Part shown: positions 26,907-34,492 of the stretch, piece after piece
Layout of the letters: every line of letters begins with the position of its first letter
Position numbering within the stretch: the stretch's first letter is position 1
From: Bacteroidales bacterium
GTDB lineage: Bacteria; Bacteroidota; Bacteroidia; Bacteroidales; Muribaculaceae
Direction of reading: 5' to 3'
Assembly (NCBI GenBank): GCA_900770215.1
Contig: CAAGJW010000049.1
Span: 1-50,606, forward strand
DNA: 50,606 nt
Notes under the pieces: generated by a model
The model's input: only the letters and a program-made list of their open reading frames with translations
Database searches by the model: none
What the model was told of the DNA's origin: nothing
Program-made: the position numbers and the translations under genes

Positions 26907-28253
26907 ATGCCCGATATCAAATGTCCACATTGTGGCAACTTGGTGCCCCAAGGCTCGAAGTTCTGCAACAACTGCGGAGCCCCCCTCGACCAGGAAATCC
27001 AGTGCCCGCACTGCAACAGCATCATTCCCGCCAACTCGGTCTTCTGCCCCGTGTGCCACGCCATGGTGGGCAAGAACCCCGACGGCGACCAGCAGCTGCC
27101 CGGCGCCGCACAGGGCAAGGGACAGCACACCACGCGCAACACAATCATCATCCTGGCCGTGCTGGCCTTTGTGGGGCTCATCGTGGTCAAGCAGTGCTTC
27201 TTCAGCGGCAACCACGATGTGACCCCCGACGAGGTGAGCATCACCGGCGACAATGCCTCCAACAGCAACACCATCGACATCTTCAACCGCACGCTCGAGG
27301 CCAACAACCTCAAGGGCGACGGCGACAAGATTGCCTATGCCATGCGCGTGATGGACAAAAACGGCAAAGAGGACAAAATCATAGGCGTCACCTACCTCAA
27401 CGACGACCAGCACCCGTTTTTCAAAATCTACACTCTCACCCAGAACGGCGCCAGCTGGGACATCAAGCTCAACAAGACCAAGTACCTGAACGGCAATAAC
27501 CTCATCTTCGACCCTGCCGAGCTGCGGGCCGGCGACGCCATCCCCTATAGCGACAACATCAACGGCAAAAACTACTTCTACTTTGCCTACCTCACCGTGC
27601 CGCAAAAGCAGCAGGGCACCGTGGGCACCCTCACAGCCGTGCTCTTCGACATCGAGGCCGGCGAAGTGGTGTCGCAAATCGACTTCAACGGCAACATCGC
27701 CACCAGCAGCTCCAGCGGCCAGCAGGAGCTGCAAGTGACCGGCACCTCGCCCGTCAACGGCATCCTGGCCACACGCCTCAAGGAGTGGGCCTCCAACATA
27801 GGCTACCTGCACATCCCCACACCCGAGGAAATCGCCGCCCAAAAGGCCGAGCAGGAAAAAGCCGCTGCCGAGAAAGCCCACGCCGACTCGGTGGCCCGCG
27901 GCCTCATCACCCCAGGCTCCAACGCCGATGCCGTGGTCAACCCCAACGACCTCGAGACCGGCGAGGAAGTGAAGATGGACGTGCAACAATACGACAAGAG
28001 CAAACCCCTGTTTCACGCCGACGAGTTCTCCAAGAAGGTGAAAGCCCCGGGCTACACCGTGTTCCTGCTCAAGAACGGCCGCGTATATGCCTTCTCCAAG
28101 CGCAGCAACACCAACTTCGAGGTGCACTACGGCGGCAGCGGCGCCACCGACATTGGCTGGGAAGACTCGGAGCGGGGCATCATCAACATACGCACGCCGC
28201 AAGGCAAGTACCAGTACAACCTGGGCACCAACACGGCCAAGAAAATAGAATAG
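26907..28253 (+). CDS. Double zinc-ribbon single-pass membrane protein, function unknown
   Basis: 448-residue membrane protein. The N-terminus carries two four-cysteine zinc ribbons: CPHC-FCNNC (residues 6-23) and CPHC-FCPVC (33-50). A Gly/Gln-rich spacer leads to a transmembrane helix at about 74-94 (TIIILAVLAFVGLIVVKQ). The large C-terminal part is not recognised; it is mixed alpha/beta with NKTKYLNGNNLIFD and a coiled Ala/Glu/Lys helix (AAQKAEQEKAAAEKAHADS) near 310-330. Topology is probably zinc ribbons in the cytoplasm and the bulk in the periplasm. Zinc-ribbon plus helix proteins are widespread in bacteria and mostly uncharacterised; a stress or envelope role is only a guess. A tail-anchored protein gene follows 55 bp later. 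Confidence 0.8.
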   Translation: MPDIKCPHCGNLVPQGSKFCNNCGAPLDQEIQCPHCNSIIPANSVFCPVCHAMVGKNPDGDQQLPGAAQGKGQHTTRNTIIILAVLAFVGLIVVKQCFFSGNHDVTPDEVSITGDNASNSNTIDIFNRTLEANNLKGDGDKIAYAMRVMDKNGKEDKIIGVTYLNDDQHPFFKIYTLTQNGASWDIKLNKTKYLNGNNLIFDPAELRAGDAIPYSDNINGKNYFYFAYLTVPQKQQGTVGTLTAVLFDIEAGEVVSQIDFNGNIATSSSSGQQELQVTGTSPVNGILATRLKEWASNIGYLHIPTPEEIAAQKAEQEKAAAEKAHADSVARGLITPGSNADAVVNPNDLETGEEVKMDVQQYDKSKPLFHADEFSKKVKAPGYTVFLLKNGRVYAFSKRSNTNFEVHYGGSGATDIGWEDSERGIINIRTPQGKYQYNLGTNTAKKIE

Positions 28254-28300
28254 CGTCACGGTCACACTCGCCTCACTCATCAAGCGCAAGCACATCACAC

Positions 28301-28351
28301 CAAGCGTGATGGCCCTCATGCAGCAACCCGCTGTCGAGGCCATCACGCTTG
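28301..28351 (+). promoter_or_regulatory. Hairpin enclosing a start codon
   Basis: 28301-28314 (CAAGCGTGATGGCC) is the exact reverse complement of 28338-28351, with 23 nt between. In mRNA this 14-bp stem contains the ATG at 28309 and could limit translation of the tail-anchored protein. Confidence 0.5.
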
Positions 28352-28698
28352 CCTTTGCCCCCGACGGCACCGTGGGCGACTTCGGCCCCGAGTCGCTGCA
28401 CTTCGACCCCGCCCTCAAGCACATCGCGCTGCATCCCTCGCCGCAGCCCCGCCTCGACGAGCAGGCCGCCATTGCCCGCTACGGAACCCTGCTCGAGGCC
28501 GCCGTCGTGGCATCGCCCACACGACCCCGCAAGCTGCTGGCCATCGCCGCAGGCTGCATCGCAGGCCGCTACACGAGCCTCGACCACGTGCACCTGGCCC
28601 TCGAGCGCCGCACGAGCGACACCATCTACATCCCCCTCATCGTCATCATCCTCCTCCTGCTCGCACTGCTCTACTGGCTCAACCTCCACGCCGCCTAG
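28309..28698 (+). CDS. Small C-terminally anchored membrane protein, unknown
   Basis: 129-residue protein from ATG 28309 (GTG at 28306 is an alternative). There is no signal peptide. The last 25 residues are one strongly hydrophobic helix (IPLIVIILLLLALLYWL) followed by NLHAA, so it should be tail-anchored with its 100-residue domain in the cytoplasm. The soluble part resembles no family that can be named from sequence alone. The start codon sits within a perfect 14-bp inverted repeat. It is in the same direction as the zinc-ribbon membrane gene, 55 bp away and without an intervening promoter, so the two are probably cotranscribed and could act together. Confidence 0.65.
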   Translation: MALMQQPAVEAITLAFAPDGTVGDFGPESLHFDPALKHIALHPSPQPRLDEQAAIARYGTLLEAAVVASPTRPRKLLAIAAGCIAGRYTSLDHVHLALERRTSDTIYIPLIVIILLLLALLYWLNLHAA

Positions 28699-28733
28699 CC
28701 CCACCGCCAAGCAGCCCCATTTTTCGGCGACTG

Positions 28734-28760
28734 GCAGGGCGCGGCCCTTGTGGCCGTCAG
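28734..28760 (+). repeat. Dispersed repeat, copy 1 (partial)
   Basis: The 27 nt are identical to 50088-50114. The core CGGCCCTTGTGGCCG can itself fold into a 5-bp hairpin. Confidence 0.8.
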
Positions 28761-28829
28761 CCGTCAGCAATGTGTGATGCCGCCATCGTGCATGATGCCA
28801 GCAGTGTTGTCGTGTGGGTGCTCGCCATC

Positions 28830-28888
28830 GGCCTGGGTGGGCACGGACGGCCACAAGGGCCGCACCCTGCATGTGGGCAAAACCCGCC
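28830..28888 (-). repeat. Dispersed repeat, copy 2 (inverted)
   Basis: Read on the minus strand, this 59-nt stretch aligns along its length with 50069-50128 with few differences. It is also inverted with respect to copy 1, forming a possible stem of about 25 bp with one G-U position. Confidence 0.8.
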
Positions 28889-29425
28889 ACGCGCGTCGGC
28901 AACCGCCGCCAAACCCCACACACAAAACAGAGAGGCAGGACCCTGTGTGGCCGCGCCTCTCCTCTCTTTAAAACGTAAAATTAAACTCTTTGTGTAAATC
29001 ATGCATCCTCACAGATGCTTTCCCTACATTTTGTTTTTGTTAAAATTACTGTATAAAGAAGTATCATCTATATATTGGTTCCTCATCGAGCACACAAGCC
29101 ACCACCCCCGTGCCGTGCTGCACTGGGCCCATACTGTTGTGCGACTGCAAATTGTGCTTGATGCTTGATACACGCCTTTTTTAAATTACAAATTGAAAGC
29201 CATTGAACTCTAAAAATATCATTTAGTCGTAATTTTTGGTAAAATTAGTCATTTTTATCATACTACATCACAATGTGGTACAACTTTAACCAAAACCTAA
29301 AGAAAAAAGCAAAACCACCAACCCAATCACAGCGCTGCGTGTTAATTCGGGTGATATTTAACACTGCTTTTTTAACACATGAGATTCTTCTTCCCCCGTT
29401 CCCCCGCGCAGCCGCCCGCAGGTGT

Positions 29426-29456
29426 TTTGCCATGAGGGGAATATTGCTTAAATTTG
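29426..29456 (+). promoter_or_regulatory. Promoter of beta-helix gene
   Basis: TTTG at 29426-29429 and TAAATTTG at 29449-29456 are 19 nt apart, 40 nt before the ATG. Confidence 0.7.
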
Positions 29457-29496
29457 TGCAATCATCAAAATAAGTGAAACAAAAAAGGAAGTGATT

Positions 29497-30903
29497 ATGA
29501 AGAAATTATTTACGCTTTTCTTGGTTGCAGCTGCAACCGTGGGCACCATGAGTGCCACCTTTGTGAGCGCCGGCACAGGCAGGGCCTACACCTTTGCCCA
29601 GCTGGCCAGTATCGACACCAGCGGTGTCACGGCCACCGACAGCGGCTATGTCGTGACGGCCGACTTCACCATCGCCGCCGGCGACACCCTGCGCCTGATG
29701 AACAACGACAAGGTGCTCCTGGGCAACAAGGTGCTGGTCTCGGTCAACGGCTATGCCGACTTTGCCGTGCCCGACACCGCCGTCATCACCCGCGCCACAG
29801 CCACCGCAGCCCCCAAGGGCTTCAAGGTGTACGACGACAACTCGGGCATGACGATGAAAAACGTGACCATGGAGTATGCCGGCATCAACTTTGGCAGCAC
29901 CCACGGCCACCTCGCCATCGACCACTGCACCTTCACCCTCTACAACGGCAAGATCAACAGCGGCTCGGTGGTGAACTTCAGCAACTCGTGCGACGGCAAC
30001 ACCGTGACCGGCAGCTACTTTGTCGACAACACCGTGAGCGCCCTGGGCAACGGTGCCAACACCCCCGTGGGCCTGGTGGTAGACAACTGCGTGTTTCTGC
30101 GCAACACCACCAGCAAGCGCAACCGCCCGCAAATCAACATGACCTGTGCCGGCCCCTACGACGTCACCATCACCAACAACAAGGTGATAGGCCTGGCCGA
30201 GACCACCCTGGCTGGCGGCATCGGCCTGAGCAACATGCTGGGCCTGGCCTACACGGGCAAGGTGACCGTGAAGAACAACGACATCGAGGACAACCGCTAT
30301 GGCGTGGCCATGATAGGCCCCATGAACCTCTACATCGAGGACAACATGATCAAGAACAACAACTATGAGTCCAACCCCAACAATGGCGGCTCGGGCATAA
30401 GCCTCTACGACTCCAGCAGCAAGGGCAACGTGCGCATCAAGGGCAACCACATCGAGAATAGCCTGTGGGGCATCACCGTGATAGGCGCCCCAACCGTCAA
30501 CGCCGGCAAGACCCAGGTGGCTGCCGACGACCCCGACTACAACCCGGGCGAAAACACCTTTGTGAACAATGGCAACAACGGTGAGCTCTACGACCTCTAC
30601 AACAACGGCACAGGCACCGTCTATGCCCAAGGCAACACCTGGAACGTGGCCACACAAGACAGCGTGAGCATCGAGAAGGTGGTGTACCACAAGGCCGACA
30701 ACAACGCCCTGGGCCTGGTCATCTTCATGCCAGCCCACCAGCCCAACACTGGCGTGGGCAGCGTGACCACCGCAGCACAGCCCGTCGACACCCGCTACTA
30801 CAACCTGCAAGGCATCGAGAGCCGCGAGCCCATCGACGGCCTCAACATCAAGGTCACCCGCTACACCGACGGCTCGACCCGCAGCGAGAAAATCTTGAAA
30901 TAA
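29497..30903 (+). CDS. Secreted right-handed parallel beta-helix protein
   Basis: 468-residue exported protein. ATG at 29497 (MKKLFTLFLVAAATVG) is preferred over the in-frame GTG at 29491; the signal peptide ends near TMSA. From about residue 90 to 360 the sequence has regular Asn-rich turns (VKNNDIEDNRYGVAMIG, YIEDNMIKNNNYES, RIKGNHIENSLWGITVIG). This is the signature of a beta-helix as in pectate-lyase-like and NosD-like proteins. No catalytic residues can be assigned. It could bind or cleave an acidic polysaccharide or be an adhesin. The final 40 residues (RYYNLQGIESR then RYTDGSTRSEKILK) form the shared C-terminal tail. A strong terminator follows directly. Confidence 0.82.
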   Translation: MKKLFTLFLVAAATVGTMSATFVSAGTGRAYTFAQLASIDTSGVTATDSGYVVTADFTIAAGDTLRLMNNDKVLLGNKVLVSVNGYADFAVPDTAVITRATATAAPKGFKVYDDNSGMTMKNVTMEYAGINFGSTHGHLAIDHCTFTLYNGKINSGSVVNFSNSCDGNTVTGSYFVDNTVSALGNGANTPVGLVVDNCVFLRNTTSKRNRPQINMTCAGPYDVTITNNKVIGLAETTLAGGIGLSNMLGLAYTGKVTVKNNDIEDNRYGVAMIGPMNLYIEDNMIKNNNYESNPNNGGSGISLYDSSSKGNVRIKGNHIENSLWGITVIGAPTVNAGKTQVAADDPDYNPGENTFVNNGNNGELYDLYNNGTGTVYAQGNTWNVATQDSVSIEKVVYHKADNNALGLVIFMPAHQPNTGVGSVTTAAQPVDTRYYNLQGIESREPIDGLNIKVTRYTDGSTRSEKILK

Positions 30904-30935
30904 AATAGCATCACGCGCCACCGGCGCAGCCACCA

Positions 30936-30978
30936 CGGGCCTCCTGTCACAGCACATTGCAGGAGGCCCGTTTTTTTT
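30936..30978 (+). terminator. Strong intrinsic terminator after beta-helix gene
   Basis: CGGGCCTCCTG (30936-30946) pairs perfectly with CAGGAGGCCCG (30960-30970) and is followed by eight T residues. This is the clearest terminator in the window. Confidence 0.9.
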
Positions 30979-31011
30979 ATGATCACACAGGCTTTTATGG
31001 CTTTTTATCAC

Positions 31012-31019
31012 TATCTTTG
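31012..31019 (+). promoter_or_regulatory. -7 box for hydrolase gene
   Basis: TATCTTTG lies 19 nt before the ATG at 31039, just past the preceding terminator. It falls inside the longer frame opening at 30979 and so argues for the later start. Confidence 0.6.
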
Positions 31020-31038
31020 CCCCCAAAAGCAAAACAAT

Positions 31039-31953
31039 ATGGAAAAAACCTATCTCGACGCCTCGGCCGACGGCCTGCAGCTGGCCACCGCAGTCATCAA
31101 GCCCAGCGGCCGCCCCGTGGGCGTGCTGCAACTGGCCCACGGCATGTGCGACCACAAGGAGCGCTACTACCCCTTCATGCAATTCATGGCACAGCACGGC
31201 TATGTGTGCGTCGTCCACGACCACCGCGGCCACGGCGAGAGCGTGAAGAGCCCCACCGACCTGGGCTACATGTACAGCGGCGGCTGGCGGGCCATGGTCG
31301 ACGACCTGCACATCGTGAACCAGTGGATACACCGGCAATACTCCACGCTGCCCATCTTCCTGCTGGGCCACAGCATGGGCTCGATGGTGGCACGCTCCTA
31401 TGCCAAGCGCTACGACAGCACCATCGACAGCCTCATCGTGTGCGGCAGCCCCAGCCGCAACCCAGCCGTGGGCCTGGCCCGCCTGCTGGCCCGCCTGTGC
31501 ACCCTGCTGGCCGGCGGCCACTCGCGCCCGCAACTGCTGCAATGGCTCACGTTCGGCACCTTCAACCGCCCGTTCAGGCACGAGGGCTACCCGCAGGCCT
31601 GGGTGTGCAGCGACCCAGCCACGCTTAAGGCCTACCACGCCGACCCGCTGTGCACATTCACCTTCACGGCCAACGGCTTCTACAACCTCTACGCCCTCAT
31701 GCAAGACTGCTACTCGCCCCGAGGCTGGGCGATGGCCAACCCCACCATGCCCGTCTACTTCATCTCGGGCGCACTCGACCCCTGCCGCGTGAGCGACAAG
31801 GCCTTTCACGCCGCAGCCAGCCTCATGAGCAAGGTGGGCTACCTCCACGTGAGCCAGCGCCTCTATCCCGGCATGCGCCACGAGCTGCTGGGCGAGTACG
31901 GCCGCCAGCAAGTGTGGCACGACGTGCTCCACGCCCTCAACACCTGGCAGTAA
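31039..31953 (+). CDS. Alpha/beta hydrolase, monoacylglycerol lipase/lysophospholipase type
   Basis: 304-residue cytoplasmic serine hydrolase of the Hydrolase_4 (lysophospholipase/monoglyceride lipase, PldB-like) family. The start at 31039 follows a promoter box, and no signal peptide is present. The oxyanion segment is LAHGMCDHKERYYPF, and HDHRGHGES follows. The nucleophile elbow is GHSMGS with Ser112, the acid is Asp247 in SGALDPC, and the catalytic His281 is in GMRHELLGE. All triad residues are in place and the length is typical. It likely cleaves monoacylglycerols or lysophospholipids. It stands alone; the next gene starts 265 bp downstream. Confidence 0.92.
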   Translation: MEKTYLDASADGLQLATAVIKPSGRPVGVLQLAHGMCDHKERYYPFMQFMAQHGYVCVVHDHRGHGESVKSPTDLGYMYSGGWRAMVDDLHIVNQWIHRQYSTLPIFLLGHSMGSMVARSYAKRYDSTIDSLIVCGSPSRNPAVGLARLLARLCTLLAGGHSRPQLLQWLTFGTFNRPFRHEGYPQAWVCSDPATLKAYHADPLCTFTFTANGFYNLYALMQDCYSPRGWAMANPTMPVYFISGALDPCRVSDKAFHAAASLMSKVGYLHVSQRLYPGMRHELLGEYGRQQVWHDVLHALNTWQ

Positions 31954-32141
31954 TTCCCTCGCCAGTCCACGATTACAATGGCCAACCGATTATGGGTGTG
32001 AGTGTGTGATGGGTGCTCTATACCTAGCACCCACCACACTGGCATTCAATTGTCATTTTAATCATGTCAAACACACCTAAGTCCAATCTTTCAGGGAAAA
32101 ATATTACCTCATCCAAGAAAAAAACTCAAAAAAGAATGAGT

Positions 32142-32160
32142 ACAAAAGTCCAACTTTTGT
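32142..32160 (+). promoter_or_regulatory. Palindrome upstream of fecR (operator or weak terminator)
   Basis: ACAAAAGT at 32142-32149 and ACTTTTGT at 32153-32160 are perfect inverted repeats with a 3-nt spacer. A T-rich run follows and an A-rich run precedes it. It could be a bidirectional terminator for the hydrolase gene or an operator 58 bp before fecR. No TAnnTTTG box was found for fecR, consistent with an alternative promoter. Confidence 0.4.
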
Positions 32161-32218
32161 CTTTTTCTTTATAAAGCACCATTGCAGTGACCTGTTAAAA
32201 AAGAACCAAAACAATAAA

Positions 32219-33280
32219 ATGAACAAGGCCTCTAACTTAAAGCTGTTCAAAGACTGGATCGAACGCAACGAGCCACGACTCTCCGCCGACGAGAAGCGCT
32301 TGCTGTGGCACAGGATCATAGTTCTTTATGGGCCAAACACCCACAAGCTACGACACCTGTGGTGGAAATGGGCGGCCGCAGCCTCAATCACCCTGTTGCT
32401 CATAACTGGAGCCTGGTACTTTGTCGGCAACCTGCAACACAACCGTCCAAACCGCAACACAATGCTAAGCAAGCTTGATGTGTCAACCATCCACAACATC
32501 AAACTCGTGGCTGGCGAGCAAGTCATCACACTTGACGACAATTGCACCATCAGGTGCAATGCCGGCCAAGGCGTCATCGTCATCAACTTGCAAGGAAACC
32601 AGGTGACAACTGCCTGCAAGCCGGGAGCCCAACTCATGGTTGCTGTGCCCCGTGCCGCTAGAGCACGAGTCGTGCTCTCAGACGGGTCTACCATCACCCT
32701 GCGCGAAAATTCAAAGATGGCGTTTCCCTTCTCGCTGGCCACAGTCGATGTGCGACGCGTGAGGATTGAGGGTGAAGCCTACATGGACATCACCCACAAC
32801 CCAGCCAAGGACTTCATTGCCCAATGCGGCGACCTGCAAGTAAAAGTGCTGGGCACGAAATTCTTGATTTCTTCTTATCCTGGCGAGAGCAAACAATGTG
32901 TTACGCTTTATGAAGGCCGAGTAAATGTGAAAACTGCCAACAACAAGTCGCACGTCCTGAAGCCAAAAGAAACTTTAGAATACCTTGCCAGCAATCAACA
33001 AACCAACGTGATCGAAGAAAATGACATCGACATGGAAAATCTGGTCAGCTGGAAAGACGACGTCATCATTCTCAACAACGAGCCATTGACAATGCTCATA
33101 GAGCAAATGCAAAGTATCTACCACACACAATTCTCCTTCAACCGGAAGGCAACCGATGCCATTGTGCTCAGTGGCAAGTTTGATACCAGCGTGAATCTTG
33201 ACGAGTTTATACAACGCCTGCAGATGATAGCTCCCATAAGCTACCAGAAAGAAACCCATACAATCAAAGTCAAAAAATAA
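32219..33280 (+). CDS. FecR-family anti-sigma factor
   Basis: 353-residue inner-membrane regulator that should bind an ECF sigma factor in the cytoplasm and sense the STN domain of a SusC transducer in the periplasm. A short cytoplasmic N-terminus (residues 1-47) is followed by a transmembrane helix at about 48-70 (WWKWAAAASITLLLITGAWY). The FecR domain spans about 130-235 (RVVLSDGSTITLRENSKMAF, VRIEGEAYMDI). The C-terminal DUF4974 domain spans about 280-353 (DDVIILNNEPLTMLIEQM). It is the first gene of the cluster, 6 bp before the esterase gene. The sigma gene, normally next to fecR, lies about 10 kb away at the other end. Confidence 0.95.
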   Translation: MNKASNLKLFKDWIERNEPRLSADEKRLLWHRIIVLYGPNTHKLRHLWWKWAAAASITLLLITGAWYFVGNLQHNRPNRNTMLSKLDVSTIHNIKLVAGEQVITLDDNCTIRCNAGQGVIVINLQGNQVTTACKPGAQLMVAVPRAARARVVLSDGSTITLRENSKMAFPFSLATVDVRRVRIEGEAYMDITHNPAKDFIAQCGDLQVKVLGTKFLISSYPGESKQCVTLYEGRVNVKTANNKSHVLKPKETLEYLASNQQTNVIEENDIDMENLVSWKDDVIILNNEPLTMLIEQMQSIYHTQFSFNRKATDAIVLSGKFDTSVNLDEFIQRLQMIAPISYQKETHTIKVKK

Positions 33281-33286
33281 ACAAAA

Positions 33287-34444
33287 ATGAAAACCAAGCA
33301 AAATTTGAGTAAAGCAGGTGCAATACTCTCCCTGGTACTAAGCATTAGCCCCTTGGCAACCCATGCACAGGTCCAAGGCTCACGTTCGGTGTGGAACATT
33401 CCATCGGCGCAGTATCCCCTGGTCGACGACCAAGACCGTGTCACCTTCAAGCTCACAGCCCCCCAAGCCCACAGCGTGCAAGTGACCATCCACAAAACCA
33501 CCTATGAGATGACTCGAGCCACCGACAGCGTGTGGACCCTCACCACCCCGGCGCTGCCCAAGGGCTTCCACTACTATTTCATGACCATCGACGGCGTGAA
33601 AACCGTCGATCCAAACTCTCAGACGTTTTTTGCCTACAGCCGCGAAGCTGGTGGCTTAGAGATTCCTGAAGGAAGCGAGGGCAATTACTATCGCCCCCAG
33701 CGCGGCATTGCACACGGGCAGTTACGCACGGTCGAGTACTATGCCACTTCTTCAGGCACATGGCGCACTGCCATTGTATACACTCCGGCAGGCTACGACA
33801 CCAGCGGCAACCACCGCTATCCCGTACTCTACCTGCAGCATGGCATGGGCGAGGACCACACTGGCTGGACACGCCAGGGCATGATGCAACACATCATCGA
33901 CAACCTCACAGCTGCAGGCAAGGCTACACCCATGATAGTAGTAATGGAGAGCGGCGACATCAATATACCCAAAAAAGAGAAAGAACACTTTGTCGAGATC
34001 ACCAAATATGGAACATCATTCTATCGAACCTTTATCGAAGACCTCATTCCTATGATCGACAGCACATTCCGCACCATCCCCGACCGCGACCATCGTGCCA
34101 TGGCAGGATTGTCGTGGGGCGGACATCAAGCGCTCGACATCGTAGTTCCTCATCTCGACATGTTTGCCTATATCGGCCTGTTTAGCGGTGCCGTGTATGG
34201 CCTTGACGTGCACAAGAACTATGGAGGCATTATGTCCGATGCCGCAAACTTCAACAGCAAGTTGCGCTGTTTCTTCATAGGCTATGGCACCGATGAAAAC
34301 GTGGGACAAACGAAACTTCGGAAGGAACTTGATGACAACGGCATCCATTACACGCCATTCATTTCACAAGGCACAGCACACGAATGGCTCACCTGGCGCC
34401 GGTGCCTTAAGGAATTTCTTCCTTTGATATTCAAGAGCAAATAA
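33287..34444 (+). CDS. Secreted CE1-type esterase with N-terminal E-set domain
   Basis: 385-residue exported esterase resembling feruloyl/acetyl esterases and enterochelin esterase-like proteins. The signal peptide ends ATHAQ. Residues about 30-120 form an E-set/CBM48-like Ig fold (RVTFKLTAPQAHSVQVTI, FHYYFMTIDG). The alpha/beta-hydrolase domain follows, with YPVLYLQHGMGEDHTGW. The nucleophile is Ser276 in GLSWGG (GLSMGG in relatives) and the catalytic His is His365 in GTAHEW. It would remove an ester substituent from a glycan. It sits between fecR and susC in the same operon (6 bp and 48 bp gaps), so it should act on the ligand of this SusCD pair. Confidence 0.92.
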   Translation: MKTKQNLSKAGAILSLVLSISPLATHAQVQGSRSVWNIPSAQYPLVDDQDRVTFKLTAPQAHSVQVTIHKTTYEMTRATDSVWTLTTPALPKGFHYYFMTIDGVKTVDPNSQTFFAYSREAGGLEIPEGSEGNYYRPQRGIAHGQLRTVEYYATSSGTWRTAIVYTPAGYDTSGNHRYPVLYLQHGMGEDHTGWTRQGMMQHIIDNLTAAGKATPMIVVMESGDINIPKKEKEHFVEITKYGTSFYRTFIEDLIPMIDSTFRTIPDRDHRAMAGLSWGGHQALDIVVPHLDMFAYIGLFSGAVYGLDVHKNYGGIMSDAANFNSKLRCFFIGYGTDENVGQTKLRKELDDNGIHYTPFISQGTAHEWLTWRRCLKEFLPLIFKSK

Positions 34445-34492
34445 CCAGACTATCTTCTAAATCAATAACAGAACCAACTTAAAAAACAATCA

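Larger units (their letters stand above)
28699..29496. other. Long intergenic region with repeat copies
   Basis: Nearly 800 bp without a credible gene. The first 200 bp is GC-rich and carries two copies of a dispersed repeat in opposite orientation. From about 28970 on it is AT-rich, ending in the promoter of the beta-helix gene. Short open frames on either strand here (up to 216 codons) overlap the repeats and look non-coding. Confidence 0.65.

Noticed and set aside
28273..28923. 216-codon minus-strand open frame
   Set aside because: It overlaps the tail-anchored protein gene and two repeat copies, and contains the same repeat-derived peptides as the frames near 50 kb.
29273..29473. 66-codon plus-strand ORF before the beta-helix gene
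   Set aside because: It covers the promoter of the beta-helix gene and has no recognisable features.
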